A stretch of DNA of 64,000 bases from an uncultured Paracoccus sp. (GCF_937873615.1 NZ_CALMYP010000057.1:1-64000), one strand, 5' to 3'. Positions 18,085-28,803 are shown, counted from the first letter of the stretch. The notes: a model not told the origin generated them from the sequence alone. Made by a program: numbers and translations.

Positions 18085-18190
18085 GCCCGCCGGCCACAGC
18101 GCTTTTGCGCCGGCAGGGATGAACGCCCCCTTTCCCTTCGCCGGCACTGCGCCTAAAAGGCAGCCCATCCAGCAATATCGGGGGACGGCC

Positions 18191-20368
<2,178 letters not shown>

Positions 20369-20662
20369 GTCCGGCCCGAACGACAGATGCGGTCGCCATC
20401 GTCTGGCGATGTCGTTCTTTCGTTTCAGCGGAATGACGCAGGCCCCACCAGTGGCGGGGCGTGCCAGGCAAAGCCGATATCCAGGCCCAGCTTGCAGCCA
20501 TCGGCGATCACACCAGATGCGGCCTGACCATTACCACAATGGAACGCCGGGACCCTGGAAGCAGGATCCCGGCGCAGACTTTGTCGATATGGTTGACCTC
20601 AGCCTCTCTGGTGACAGCAACAGTGCACGATCACCAGAGAAACCTGTCCACGCACAAATCTC
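20369..20662. other. Convergent intergenic region with two dyads
   Basis: No gene is seen between purL and the convergent RTX gene. Two hairpins can be drawn: CGCCGGGA/TCCCGGCG at 20545-20574, and CTGGTGA/TCACCAG near 20609-20638. Neither has a T-run, so factor-independent termination is doubtful. Confidence 0.45.
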
Positions 20663-21541
20663 CTAGATCAGGAAATTGTCGTCGTGAAGCATGGCTGTGG
20701 TTACGCCAATGATGGTTATCATCGATCCAGTCTCTGTCGTGATCTCGGCGTTCCCCAAGAAATCGACGATATCGCCGTTGCCGATCAGGTCGCCCAACGT
20801 CTGACCCGTAAACCCGAATGCCGTCAGGTCAATCACGTCGCCACCTGCGCCAGCGTTGAAAGAGGAGACGTTGTCGGTTCCGTGACCCGAGGCAAATCTG
20901 AAGGTATCCTGTCCAGCCCCGCCAGTGAGGTTGTCGTTTCCGGCACCCCCCCAAAGCTCATCCGTCCCTGAACCTGCGGAGAGGTTGTCGTTACCGTCTC
21001 CGCCATAAAGAACGTCGTCACCAGAACCGCCACTAAGTACATCAATGCCGAGATAGCCGAACAGAGTGTCATTGCCGTCCTGGCCATAAAGGAAGTCATT
21101 CCCAGTGCCGCCACCCATCAGATCGTCGTGCATACCGCCTTCGAGCCAGTCAGAGTCGGTTCCGCCCCATACGGTGTCGTTGCCGTCATTACCATAAAGA
21201 TCGTCGTCGCCGGCGCCGCCGCCCAAAAGATCGTTGCCGTCGCCACCCCAGAGGAAGTCATTACCCGCGCCGCCCCAAAGGCCGTCATCGCCAGCGTCGC
21301 CCCAAAGGCGGTCAATACCAGCGCCGCCGCCAAGAATGTCGTTGCCGTCGCCACCCCAGACGCGGTCGTTGCCGGTATCTCCGACACCAGCCCAAATCCG
21401 GTCATCGCCGGCATTGCCGTAGAGTTTATCCGCGCCGTCACCGCCAAAGATCGTATCGTTCCCGACAAGACCGCTGATCGTATCGGCGAATTCCGTGCCG
21501 ATCAGTTCGTCGTTCCCATTGGTTCCAATAATATCAGCCAT
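20663..21541 (-). CDS. RTX (hemolysin-type calcium-binding repeat) protein
   Basis: The 292-residue protein is almost wholly built of nonapeptide repeats GGxGxDxLx (about residues 8-225), many in the variant WGGDGNDxL. It should fold as a calcium-bound parallel beta-roll outside the cell. The C-terminal ~75 residues carry no repeats and end in DDNFLI, which looks like a type I secretion signal. There is no catalytic domain and no Sec signal. No ABC exporter genes lie nearby, so a remote type I system must serve it. I take the start at 21541 (MADIIGTNGNDE); 21550 is also open. It may be a surface or biofilm protein. Confidence 0.85.
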   Translation of the reverse strand: MADIIGTNGNDELIGTEFADTISGLVGNDTIFGGDGADKLYGNAGDDRIWAGVGDTGNDRVWGGDGNDILGGGAGIDRLWGDAGDDGLWGGAGNDFLWGGDGNDLLGGGAGDDDLYGNDGNDTVWGGTDSDWLEGGMHDDLMGGGTGNDFLYGQDGNDTLFGYLGIDVLSGGSGDDVLYGGDGNDNLSAGSGTDELWGGAGNDNLTGGAGQDTFRFASGHGTDNVSSFNAGAGGDVIDLTAFGFTGQTLGDLIGNGDIVDFLGNAEITTETGSMITIIGVTTAMLHDDNFLI

Positions 21542-21550
21542 CTTTATCAC

Positions 21551-22046
21551 CCTTTAATTTAACCATGTAACAAATGCAGGCTAACATATCTTAACAGGAA
21601 AGATAGTAGGAATTGAAATTTTCTTCCGGCGAAAGCGTCGGGAAAGATCAGAAATGCCTGCCTCGGTCCGATCAGACAACCTGTCGCCATTATGATCTTG
21701 ATCCTCGCCTTTGGATCGGTCCGCCGTCACACCACCCATGCCGGCATGGCGAATAATCACCCTATCGGTGAAATCGGGCGGGTTTTTCCGATCCCCACGA
21801 ATAGGCCGGTCCATTTGATATTTCGCCCATAACCGCCTCAATTGGTGCCAGATTTCAGAATGAGACATTCTCCAAATCGCCTGCGGATCGCGCACGCCCC
21901 GAGCGCCTGAAATAGATAAAATGAGACGTTCAGTATGGATTGTGCCGCGATATCGATCTAAACAGAACACGGTCCTGACAATAGCCGGACACGACCACCA
22001 CCTGAGCCTGACCCGAAGCTCTATCGGACATGATAGGACCACCTCC
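21551..22046. other. Intergenic region, locally AT-richer
   Basis: These 496 bp hold the promoters of the RTX gene and of the CheY-like gene. A minus-strand frame (about 21581-21870, start MSHSEIW) could encode a basic peptide of roughly 95 residues, but it has no domain signal or clear ribosome binding site. I do not call a gene. Confidence 0.4.
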
Positions 22047-22436
22047 ATGAGCCTGAAGATACTTGCCGTCGATGGAAGCCGGACCATGCGCGACATGCTG
22101 CGGATCTCGCTGACCGGCGCCGGCATGATCGTGGCCACCGCCGAAGACGGGTTGCACGGGCTGGAACTGCTGGAAGAATTTCACCCCGACGCCATCATTT
22201 CAGAGGTCAGGATGCCGCGCCTGGACGGCTTCGGCTTCATCGAGGCCGTGCGTAGGATCGACCGGCTGCGCGCGGCCCCGATTCTCATGCTGACGACCGA
22301 AAGCGCCCCGGAATTGAAGGCCCGCGCCCGCAATGCCGGTGCGACCGGCTGGATCGTGAAACCATTCGACCCGCAGAAGCTGGTCATGGCGCTGCACGTC
22401 ATTACCGAACAGGGGCACCCTTCCCTGACCGCATAG
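22047..22436 (+). CDS. CheY-like pseudo-receiver
   Basis: This single-domain receiver has 129 residues and starts at MSLKILAVDGSRTMRDML. By alignment with CheY, the second acidic-pocket residue is glycine (VDGS instead of VDDS), and the phosphoacceptor aspartate is glutamate (ISEVRMP instead of ISDxxMP). The Thr (LTTES) and Lys (VKPF) switch residues remain. Asp-to-Glu at this position can mimic the phosphorylated state in some receivers; that it does so here is inference. No kinase or chemotaxis gene is adjacent; the histidine kinase downstream is convergent and has its own regulator. Confidence 0.85.
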   Translation: MSLKILAVDGSRTMRDMLRISLTGAGMIVATAEDGLHGLELLEEFHPDAIISEVRMPRLDGFGFIEAVRRIDRLRAAPILMLTTESAPELKARARNAGATGWIVKPFDPQKLVMALHVITEQGHPSLTA

Positions 22437-22535
22437 CCACCAGAAGGATCCCGCCAAGGCTGGCTGGAAAGGCAGATCGCCGCAACCTTCACACGGCAGG
22501 CACAGGCGCTTGACAAGGGTCGAAATGCCCTGAGC

Positions 22536-23981
22536 TTATCCGATTGCGCCCTGCTCTCTCCGCGCGGAACGATCCGGGATCACATCGACCGAGACGGCAA
22601 ATCCGCTTTCAAGGCCTTGACGGGGTGAGAACAGGTATAGCTCTGCCCCCATGGCCGAGGCGATGCCCGCCGCGATGGTCAGCCCGAGGCCGGAACCCGG
22701 CGCCCGGCTGCCGGCGCGTTCGAAGCGGGTGGTCAGAAGGGCAAGGCGTTCTGGCGGAACCACAGGGCCGTCATTGGCGACGGTCAGGGTGCCGTCTGCC
22801 GAAAGCGTCACCTCGACCGGGCTGTCCTTGGCACCATGCGACAGCGCGTTCTCGATCAGGTTGCGGGCCAGAACCGCGAAAGCGTCAGGATCGAGGCGCG
22901 ACATCACCGCGCGCTCGGGCAGCGACAGGGCGATCCGGCCCGGCGGCAGGTCCCGGCCGAGATCGTCGGCAAGGGCGGCCAGCACCGGGGTAAGGTCATG
23001 GGGCGCGCTCGCGATCACGCCGCCGCCCTCGGCCCGGGCCAGTTGCAGCAGTTTCTCGGCCAGCCGGGTCATGCGCTTGAGCTCGGCCTCGACCTTGCGG
23101 GCACGGTCGCGCAAGGGACCTTCGGGGGCCTCCTCGATCAGGCGTTGGGTATGGGCGAGGGTCGCGGCGATGGGCGTGCGCAGCTCATGCGCGGCATTCG
23201 AGGAAAAGCTGCGCTCGGCCTCCAGCGCCAGCTCGACGCGTTCCATCAGCCGGTTGGCGGCGTCGCGGATCGGGATCAGCTCGGCCTTCAGGTCCATTTC
23301 GGGCAAGGGGGTGAGGTTCTGGGCACCGCGTTGGCCGAGTTCCGCAGCCAGCGTTTCGACCGGGCGAAGGCCCCGTTGCAGGCTGCGATGGATGGCCAGC
23401 ACGGCCAGGGGCAGCATCAGGAACAGCGGCAGCAGCATCAGCACCAGGCTGGAGATCAGCGCCTTGCGCCGGACCGAAAGCGGCTCGATCATCTGGATCG
23501 TATAGGCGCCGTCCGTCGTGCTGCGCGTATAGAGGCGATAGCCGCCCGCCGTCGACATGCCCTGCGGCGCATCGTCGTCGAAGCCATCCAGATCGGCATC
23601 ATGCGAATAGACCAGCACATGACCGTCGCGGTCGCGCAGAAGATAGGTCAGGTATTCCTCATGCGGGGCGGGTTCCGGCAGGCGGCGGATCTCTCGCGGG
23701 CGGTCGTCGTGATCGTCGTCATGGTCGTCGTCATCGTCATCATGCCGGCGACTGCTGCGGCGGCGCGGGTCGGACTGGCTGCGGCGATAGCTGTCGGCCT
23801 CGTTCTCCATGATCGCGAGTGGCAGGATGCGCTCGGCGGTTTCCTGAAGCGCGCTGTCGAAAATATGGTCGGTGCGCGCCTTCAGCGCCCAGCCGGCCCC
23901 GGCAAGCGCCAGCATCCAGGCCAGCAGCAACCCGAGCGACAGCCGCCAGGTCAGTTCGCGGCGCAGGCTTGGCACCTTCAT
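22536..23981 (-). CDS. Sensor histidine kinase with His/Asp-rich periplasmic tract
   Basis: The 481-residue kinase has membrane helices at about 15-33 and 174-197 around a ~140-residue periplasmic domain. That domain contains an unbroken tract of His and Asp (residues 80-93) and an acidic loop DADLDGFDDDAP (128-139), both plausible divalent-metal ligands. Then come a HAMP-like linker, the H-box with H265 (AAHELRTP), the N-box LIENALSHG and the G-box GSGLGLTIA. The start at 23981 overlaps the regulator stop by 4 bp (ATGA). By architecture it is a QseC/PmrB-type kinase. The secreted product of the divergent operon carries the same kind of tract, which suggests a shared ligand. Confidence 0.9.
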   Translation of the reverse strand: MKVPSLRRELTWRLSLGLLLAWMLALAGAGWALKARTDHIFDSALQETAERILPLAIMENEADSYRRSQSDPRRRSSRRHDDDDDDHDDDHDDRPREIRRLPEPAPHEEYLTYLLRDRDGHVLVYSHDADLDGFDDDAPQGMSTAGGYRLYTRSTTDGAYTIQMIEPLSVRRKALISSLVLMLLPLFLMLPLAVLAIHRSLQRGLRPVETLAAELGQRGAQNLTPLPEMDLKAELIPIRDAANRLMERVELALEAERSFSSNAAHELRTPIAATLAHTQRLIEEAPEGPLRDRARKVEAELKRMTRLAEKLLQLARAEGGGVIASAPHDLTPVLAALADDLGRDLPPGRIALSLPERAVMSRLDPDAFAVLARNLIENALSHGAKDSPVEVTLSADGTLTVANDGPVVPPERLALLTTRFERAGSRAPGSGLGLTIAAGIASAMGAELYLFSPRQGLESGFAVSVDVIPDRSARREQGAIG

Positions 23982-24637
23982 GGCTGGCCCAGCCTGTAGC
24001 CCATGCCGCGCACCGTCTCGATCACCGCCGCGCCGAGCTTCTTGCGCAGGCGGCTGACATAGACCTCGATGGTATTGCTCTCGACCTCGGCATTGAAGGA
24101 ATAGAGCCGCTCTTCCAGCTGCGCCTTGGACAGGATCGCGCCCGGCCGTGCCAGAAGCGCATCGAAGATCGCCCATTCCCGGGCGGAGAGGTCGATCCGG
24201 CCCTGCGGCCCGGTGACGGCGCGGTCAGCCAGGTCGATGGACAGATCGCCAAGTTCGATCAGCGGATTGGGGTTGCCGGCATAGCGCCGGGCGACAGCGC
24301 CGATCCGGGCCGAAAGCTCGGCCAGGTCGAAGGGCTTGACGATATAGTCGTCGGCGCCGGCATTCAGCCCCTCGATCCGTTCGGTGATGCGGTCGCGGGC
24401 GGTCAGGATGATGACCGGCGTGACCGAGCCACGCGCGCGCAGGCCGCGCAGAAAGCCCAGCCCCGCGCCATCGGGCAGCATCAGGTCGAGAAGAATCAGG
24501 TCATAGGCGGTGGTGCGTTCGGCGTCGCCGGCCTCGGCCAGGGTCTGCACCCAGTCCGGCGAATGGCCATCCGCCGCAATCTGGTCGCGCACGGCCGAGC
24601 CGAGCCCCTGGTCATCCTCGATCAGCAAGATGCGCAT
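23978..24637 (-). CDS. OmpR/QseB-family response regulator
   Basis: The 219-residue protein has a receiver domain (acidic pair in LLIEDDQG, phosphoacceptor in ILLDLMLP, Lys in VKPF) and an OmpR-type winged helix (SNTIEVYVSRLRKKLG, then TVRGMGYRL). The ATG at 24637 is preferred over a GTG two codons upstream because of CGGAG before it. It is co-transcribed with the kinase and divergent from the His/Asp-rich protein gene. Direct repeats in the gap are candidate binding sites. Confidence 0.92.
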   Translation of the reverse strand: MRILLIEDDQGLGSAVRDQIAADGHSPDWVQTLAEAGDAERTTAYDLILLDLMLPDGAGLGFLRGLRARGSVTPVIILTARDRITERIEGLNAGADDYIVKPFDLAELSARIGAVARRYAGNPNPLIELGDLSIDLADRAVTGPQGRIDLSAREWAIFDALLARPGAILSKAQLEERLYSFNAEVESNTIEVYVSRLRKKLGAAVIETVRGMGYRLGQP

Positions 24638-24679
24638 TGTCACTCCGGTCTTTCGGTCTGCTTAGCATGATCGCAGGAA

Positions 24680-24718
24680 GCTGACAGCAGGCTGAACGTC
24701 GCGGTTGTCCCCGTTCAG
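24680..24718. promoter_or_regulatory. Candidate response-regulator site in divergent gap
   Basis: GCTGA occurs at 24680 and 24691, an 11-bp direct repeat as bound by OmpR-type dimers. CTGAACG (24692-24698) and CGTTCAG (24712-24718) form an inverted repeat. Both lie between the regulator gene and the secreted-protein gene. Confidence 0.4.
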
Positions 24719-24781
24719 ACAGGCGTCAGGCAAGGCTGCGAAACCGGAGGCATCGAGACTGAAAAGACACAGGAGAAAACC

Positions 24782-25141
24782 ATGTCGACCCCAACCCGAC
24801 GCCTTGTCATGGCCGTTGTTCTTTCGGGCGTGGCCCTGCCCGCCCTTGCTGCGCTGAGCGACAGCGAAGCGCGCCTTGTCGCCGGAAAATCCGGCCTTGC
24901 CGAAGATGCGGCCCCGATCCAACTGGCCGATAATGACGACGACGACAATCGCTGGTGGCGCAAGGATGGCCGCCGGGGCGATCACGACCACCGTCGCGGG
25001 CGCCATCACGATCATGACGATGATCATGATGATGATCACGATGATGACGATGACGACGATCGTCGCAGCGCGCCGCGTCGCACCGGCCCTGCCCCGGCGC
25101 AGAACCCGCTGATCGGTGCCCCGCGCGCCACCACCAACTGA
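24782..25141 (+). CDS. Secreted His/Asp-rich protein
   Basis: The 119-residue protein has a Sec signal peptide (residues 1-23, ending ALPALA). A short neutral segment with LSDSEARLVAGKSG follows, then an acidic cluster (NDDDDN, 51-56) and a long His/Asp tract (67-93). I know no domain for it. The tract should bind divalent or ferric metal ions in the periplasm. It resembles the tract in the kinase encoded divergently, and the next three genes form an extracytoplasmic flavin redox set, so a role in metal buffering or sensing is a fair inference. The gene has AGGAG before its ATG. Confidence 0.75.
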   Translation: MSTPTRRLVMAVVLSGVALPALAALSDSEARLVAGKSGLAEDAAPIQLADNDDDDNRWWRKDGRRGDHDHRRGRHHDHDDDHDDDHDDDDDDDRRSAPRRTGPAPAQNPLIGAPRATTN

Positions 25142-25152
25142 CGGAGACCGCC

Positions 25153-25614
25153 ATGAAACCGATGACAGCCCTGATGACGCTCGCCGCGCTTGGCACCCCG
25201 GCGCTTGCCCAGGCCCGAGAGGTCACGCTGACCACGCAGATGACCGATTATCGCGGCGAGGGTGCCTTTGTCGCCATCTATGTGACCGACGAACAGGGGG
25301 CCTATCAGGGCACGCTCTGGCTGGCGGCGCCGAAGGCGAAATGGTGGCCGCATCTGACCGACTGGTATCGCGCCACCGGCGGTGCCGTGCCCGATGGTGT
25401 GACCGGGGCCTCGGTCGGATCGGGGCGCACACTCAGCGTGACCGTCGATCTGGCCGATGCGCTTTTCGATGCCGGCTATCAGATCCGCGTCGACAGTTCG
25501 GTCGAGGATATGGGCGATGCCCCCGCCGATGTGGTGGTGCCGCTGACCTCGGCCGGGGCCGGCCAGCCGGTTGCCGGCAGCGGCTTCGTGCAGTCCTTGC
25601 GCTACGACATGTGA
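25153..25614 (+). CDS. DUF2271 periplasmic protein, likely flavinylated
   Basis: The 153-residue protein has a signal peptide (1-20, ending PALAQA) and matches DUF2271 along its length (FVAIYVTDEQGAYQGTLWL, WWPHLTDWYR). Residues 81-87 read DGVTGAS, the form of the ApbE target motif (D-x-x-T/S-G-A-S/T) in which the Thr (T84) receives FMN. The gene starts 11 bp after the His/Asp-rich gene and is followed by the PepSY-FNR reductase and apbE, so it is probably a periplasmic flavoprotein that accepts electrons from the reductase. The final acceptor is not known. Confidence 0.78.
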   Translation: MKPMTALMTLAALGTPALAQAREVTLTTQMTDYRGEGAFVAIYVTDEQGAYQGTLWLAAPKAKWWPHLTDWYRATGGAVPDGVTGASVGSGRTLSVTVDLADALFDAGYQIRVDSSVEDMGDAPADVVVPLTSAGAGQPVAGSGFVQSLRYDM

Positions 25615-25671
25615 CCTGACGGCTGCGGCGGTGCCTGCCGCCGCTGCAGCCCCAACCTTCGGACCATCCCC

Positions 25672-27822
25672 ATGATACGTCGCTTCCATTCCCTGCCGGC
25701 GCTCGCGCTCGGCCTTTTCCTGACCCTGATCGCCGCCAGTGGCGCTTATCTGTCGGTGCAGCCGACCATCGAGCATGTGGCCGCGCCTTCAGCAGCCCAA
25801 CTCAGCATCGGTGATGCCACCGAGGCCATCGCCATCGCCCAGCCCGGCCTGCAGGCGTTAAGCCGCAGCCCGAACGGCGTGTTGAGCGCGCAGGTCCGCG
25901 ACGAGACCGGCATCCACCAGCTGACCGTCGATCCCGCAACCGGCGCGGCGCTGCCCGAGGTGGTCGAGGGGCCGGTGATGCGCTGGATCAAGGGCTTTCA
26001 CCGGTCCTTGCAGCTTGGCGATGCCGGGCGCGCGGCGGTCGGGATCATGGCCGGGGTCATGGCGCTGATCGCCGGATCGGGGCTGTGGCTGCTGGCGCGC
26101 TCGCTTGGCGGCTGGAACCGGCTGGGCGGCGCGGTGCGGACCGGGGATGCGAAGGGCTGGCACGCCCGCATCGGCCGGGCGGCGGTGGTCGGGCTGGCAC
26201 TGTCCTCGCTGACCGGGGTCTGGCTGTCGGCGGCAAGCTTCGGCTTCGTTCCCGATGACAGCAATCCGCCCTTGCCGATGGTGACGGCCAGTGCCGAAAC
26301 CGTCCTGCCGCTGGACGAGATGGCGGGTCTTGCTGCGCCGCTGGAGACCCTCCGTGAATTGCGCCTGCCGGCACGGGCGGGCGACGTGATCCTGCTGGAA
26401 AGCGACAGTGCCAGCGCCCAGATCGACCCGGCCAGCGGGCAGGTCCTGGCCGAGGCAGCGCATGGGCTTGGCGCGCGGATCTGGGAATGGGCCTATCGGC
26501 TGCATACCGGGCACGGGCTGTGGCTGGTCGGCCTCGCGCTCGGGCTGGTGGCGGCGATGGTGCCGGTTCTGGCCGGGACCGGCACCACGATCTGGCTGTC
26601 GCGGCGCCTGCGCAGCCGTCGCATTCCCGGCAATATCCCCATGGATCAGGCCGATCTGGTGATCCTGACCGGCAGCGAGGGCGGCTCGACCCGTGGCTTT
26701 GCCGCCAGCCTTCACAAGGCCCTGACCGAGGCCGGGCGTCGCGTCCATCTGGGCGAGATGAACGATCTCGGCGCGATGCCCCGGGCCGAGGCGCTGATCC
26801 TGATGACGGCGACCTATGGCGACGGCACCGCGCCGGCCTCGGCCAACGGCTTTCTGGACCGGCTGGGTCATGCGGCCCCGCTGCCGGTCGCGGTGCTGGG
26901 CTTCGGCGACCGCGCCTTTCCGGCCTTCTGCGGCTATGCCGAAACGGTGCTGGCCGATCTGACCCGCCATGGCTGGCCCCGGCTGATGCCGATGGGCCGC
27001 ATCGACCGCCAATCCCCGGCCGAGTTCAACGCCTGGGGCCGCGATCTTGGCCGCAGCCTCGGGCTGGAAATCTCGCCCGAACATCGCCCGACCTTGCCGC
27101 GCCTCAGCCCGCTTTCGCTGATCTCGCGCCGCGATTACGGCGAGGCGGTGCAGGCGCCCTCGGCCATCCTGCGCTTCGGCATCCGGCCCTGGTGGCTGGG
27201 CGGGCCGCGCTTCAAGGCCGGCGATCTGCTGGGCGTCATGGCACCCGGCGCCACCGCGCCGCGCTTCTATTCGCTGGCGTCTTCGTCACGCGACGGCTTC
27301 GCCGAGATCTGCGTGCGCAAGGTGCCGGGGGGGATCTGCTCGACCTATCTCTACGGGCTGGGGTCGGAAGACAGCATCCGCGCCTTCATCCGCCCCAACC
27401 CGGCCTTCCGCGCCGGCGAGGAGCCGTTGGTGATGGTCGCCTCGGGTTGCGGCGTGGGGCCGATGGCGGGGCTGTTGCGCAGCGCCGCACCGGGGGCCGA
27501 GCGCAGCCTCTATTTCGGGCTGCGCCACCCGGAATCGGATTTCCTCTATCGCGAGGAACTGGCGAACTGGCATGGCGATGGCCGGCTGACCCGGCTCAAC
27601 ACCGCCTATAGCCGTCGCGACCGCCGCCATGTCCAGCACAGCCTGCGCGAGGATGCCGCAAGGCTGAGCCGGCAGATCCTGGCCGGCGCCCGGGTGCTGG
27701 TCTGCGGCAGCGTCACCATGGGGCGCGCCGTCGCGGCGGAACTGGATGCGATCCTGGCGCCCGCAGGCCTCAGCGTCGCGACCCTGAAGCAGGAGGGGCG
27801 ATATGTCGAAGATATCTACTGA
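25672..27822 (+). CDS. PepSY-TM / flavodoxin / FNR membrane reductase
   Basis: The 716-residue protein joins a PepSY-associated membrane part to a cytoplasmic diflavin reductase. Membrane helices are at about 8-28, 122-140, 168-186 and 280-300, with two periplasmic PepSY-like loops. Histidines near the helices (KGFHRS, WHARIG, LHTGHG) could bind heme or act at a quinone site. A flavodoxin domain spans about 325-465 (MTATYGDGTAP), then FAD- and NAD(P)H-binding domains from about 490 (RFYSLASS, GCGVGPMAG). It resembles sulfite-reductase flavoprotein fusions and would move electrons from NAD(P)H across the membrane to the DUF2271 protein. It overlaps apbE by 20 bp. Confidence 0.85.
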   Translation: MIRRFHSLPALALGLFLTLIAASGAYLSVQPTIEHVAAPSAAQLSIGDATEAIAIAQPGLQALSRSPNGVLSAQVRDETGIHQLTVDPATGAALPEVVEGPVMRWIKGFHRSLQLGDAGRAAVGIMAGVMALIAGSGLWLLARSLGGWNRLGGAVRTGDAKGWHARIGRAAVVGLALSSLTGVWLSAASFGFVPDDSNPPLPMVTASAETVLPLDEMAGLAAPLETLRELRLPARAGDVILLESDSASAQIDPASGQVLAEAAHGLGARIWEWAYRLHTGHGLWLVGLALGLVAAMVPVLAGTGTTIWLSRRLRSRRIPGNIPMDQADLVILTGSEGGSTRGFAASLHKALTEAGRRVHLGEMNDLGAMPRAEALILMTATYGDGTAPASANGFLDRLGHAAPLPVAVLGFGDRAFPAFCGYAETVLADLTRHGWPRLMPMGRIDRQSPAEFNAWGRDLGRSLGLEISPEHRPTLPRLSPLSLISRRDYGEAVQAPSAILRFGIRPWWLGGPRFKAGDLLGVMAPGATAPRFYSLASSSRDGFAEICVRKVPGGICSTYLYGLGSEDSIRAFIRPNPAFRAGEEPLVMVASGCGVGPMAGLLRSAAPGAERSLYFGLRHPESDFLYREELANWHGDGRLTRLNTAYSRRDRRHVQHSLREDAARLSRQILAGARVLVCGSVTMGRAVAAELDAILAPAGLSVATLKQEGRYVEDIY

Positions 27823-28729
27823 TCCCGTCACCCTCTCCGGTCCCGCCATGGGCAGCCGCTGGACGGCGCGGCTGGCCGATCCGGTGCCGGGCCTTGCCCC
27901 GGCGCTCGCGGCGGCGGTGGAACGGATCGAGGCGCAGGCGAGTCTCTGGCGCCGCGAAAGCGATCTGAACCGGCTGAACGCCGCGCCTTGCGGCGAATGG
28001 GTCGCGCTGCCGCCCGAATTGCTGGATCTGCTGGCCCTGTCGCTGGATCTGGGTGCCGAGACCGAGGGGCTTTTCGACATCGCCATGGGCGGGCTGACCG
28101 CCGCCTGGGGCTTTGGCGCGGCGCAGGGCCAGACCCGGCCCGAGGCGATGATCGGCCAGCCCCGGGCCGCGCAGGCGACGGCAGAGGCGCTGGAACTCGA
28201 CCCCGCCGCCGGCCGGGCGCGCAAACACGCCGCCCTGAGCCTGACCCTCGACGGCATTGCCAAGGGCCATGCCGTCGATGCCATGGCCGAGACCGCCCGG
28301 GCGATGGACGTTGGTAACGCGCTTTTCGGTCTCGACGGGGAACTTCGCGCCCTCGGCCAGCGTCCCGACGGTCGCCCCTGGGGGATCGCGGTCGAAACGC
28401 CCGACCCCACCCGCCGCGCCGCCAATGCCCTGATCGAGATCGGCGATACGGCGCTGGCAAGCTCTGGCGATTACCGGCATTTCGTGATGCTCGGCGATGC
28501 CCGGATCGGCCATACCATGAACCCACGCACCGGCCTGCCGGCGCAGGGCGTGCCGGCGGTGACGGTGCTGGCCGAAACCTGCGCCCGCGCCGACGCCTGG
28601 GCCACGGCGCTGATGATCCTGCCGCCGGAGGCCGGCCGGGCCATGGCCACGCGGCACGGGATTGCCGCAAACTGGCTGCCCATGCCGGAAGTCGCAGCCT
28701 CGTCAATGGATAACGGGATGCGGCAGTAG
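27803..28729 (+). CDS. apbE: FAD:protein FMN transferase
   Basis: ApbE-type enzymes attach FMN from FAD to a Thr or Ser of target proteins. The 308-residue chain has the family motifs MGSRWTAR near the N-terminus, SLTLDGIAKGHAVD (about 150-163), LASSGDYRHF, HTMNPRTGLP, and a metal-site aspartate in CARADAWATALM. It has no signal peptide or lipobox, whereas most Gram-negative ApbE proteins act in the periplasm. Either flavin is attached before export or an upstream start was missed; the 20-bp overlap with the reductase argues for the start given. The likely target is the DUF2271 protein of the same operon. Confidence 0.9.
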   Translation: MSKISTDPVTLSGPAMGSRWTARLADPVPGLAPALAAAVERIEAQASLWRRESDLNRLNAAPCGEWVALPPELLDLLALSLDLGAETEGLFDIAMGGLTAAWGFGAAQGQTRPEAMIGQPRAAQATAEALELDPAAGRARKHAALSLTLDGIAKGHAVDAMAETARAMDVGNALFGLDGELRALGQRPDGRPWGIAVETPDPTRRAANALIEIGDTALASSGDYRHFVMLGDARIGHTMNPRTGLPAQGVPAVTVLAETCARADAWATALMILPPEAGRAMATRHGIAANWLPMPEVAASSMDNGMRQ

Positions 28730-28803
28730 AGGCTTCTTGGCCTGACCGACAGGAAAACGCGCATCGGAAAGAGCGGTCCCCTGAAGCTCGGATCGTTTGC
28801 CAG

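Noticed and set aside
20972..21500. Regular short repeats suggesting CRISPR or satellite DNA
   Set aside because: The repeats are in-frame RTX nonapeptide codons on the minus strand; there is no constant repeat with unique spacers.
21581..22138. Minus-strand frame of 185 codons between the RTX and CheY-like genes
   Set aside because: Its first third is antisense to the CheY-like gene and the rest has no domain; only the part from about 21870 downward could conceivably be a small gene.
24996..25064. GAT-rich run in the secreted-protein gene read as a microsatellite or phase-variable tract
   Set aside because: The run mixes CAT/CAC and GAT/GAC codons and is not a uniform unit, so slippage-driven phase variation is unlikely; it is better explained as His/Asp codons.
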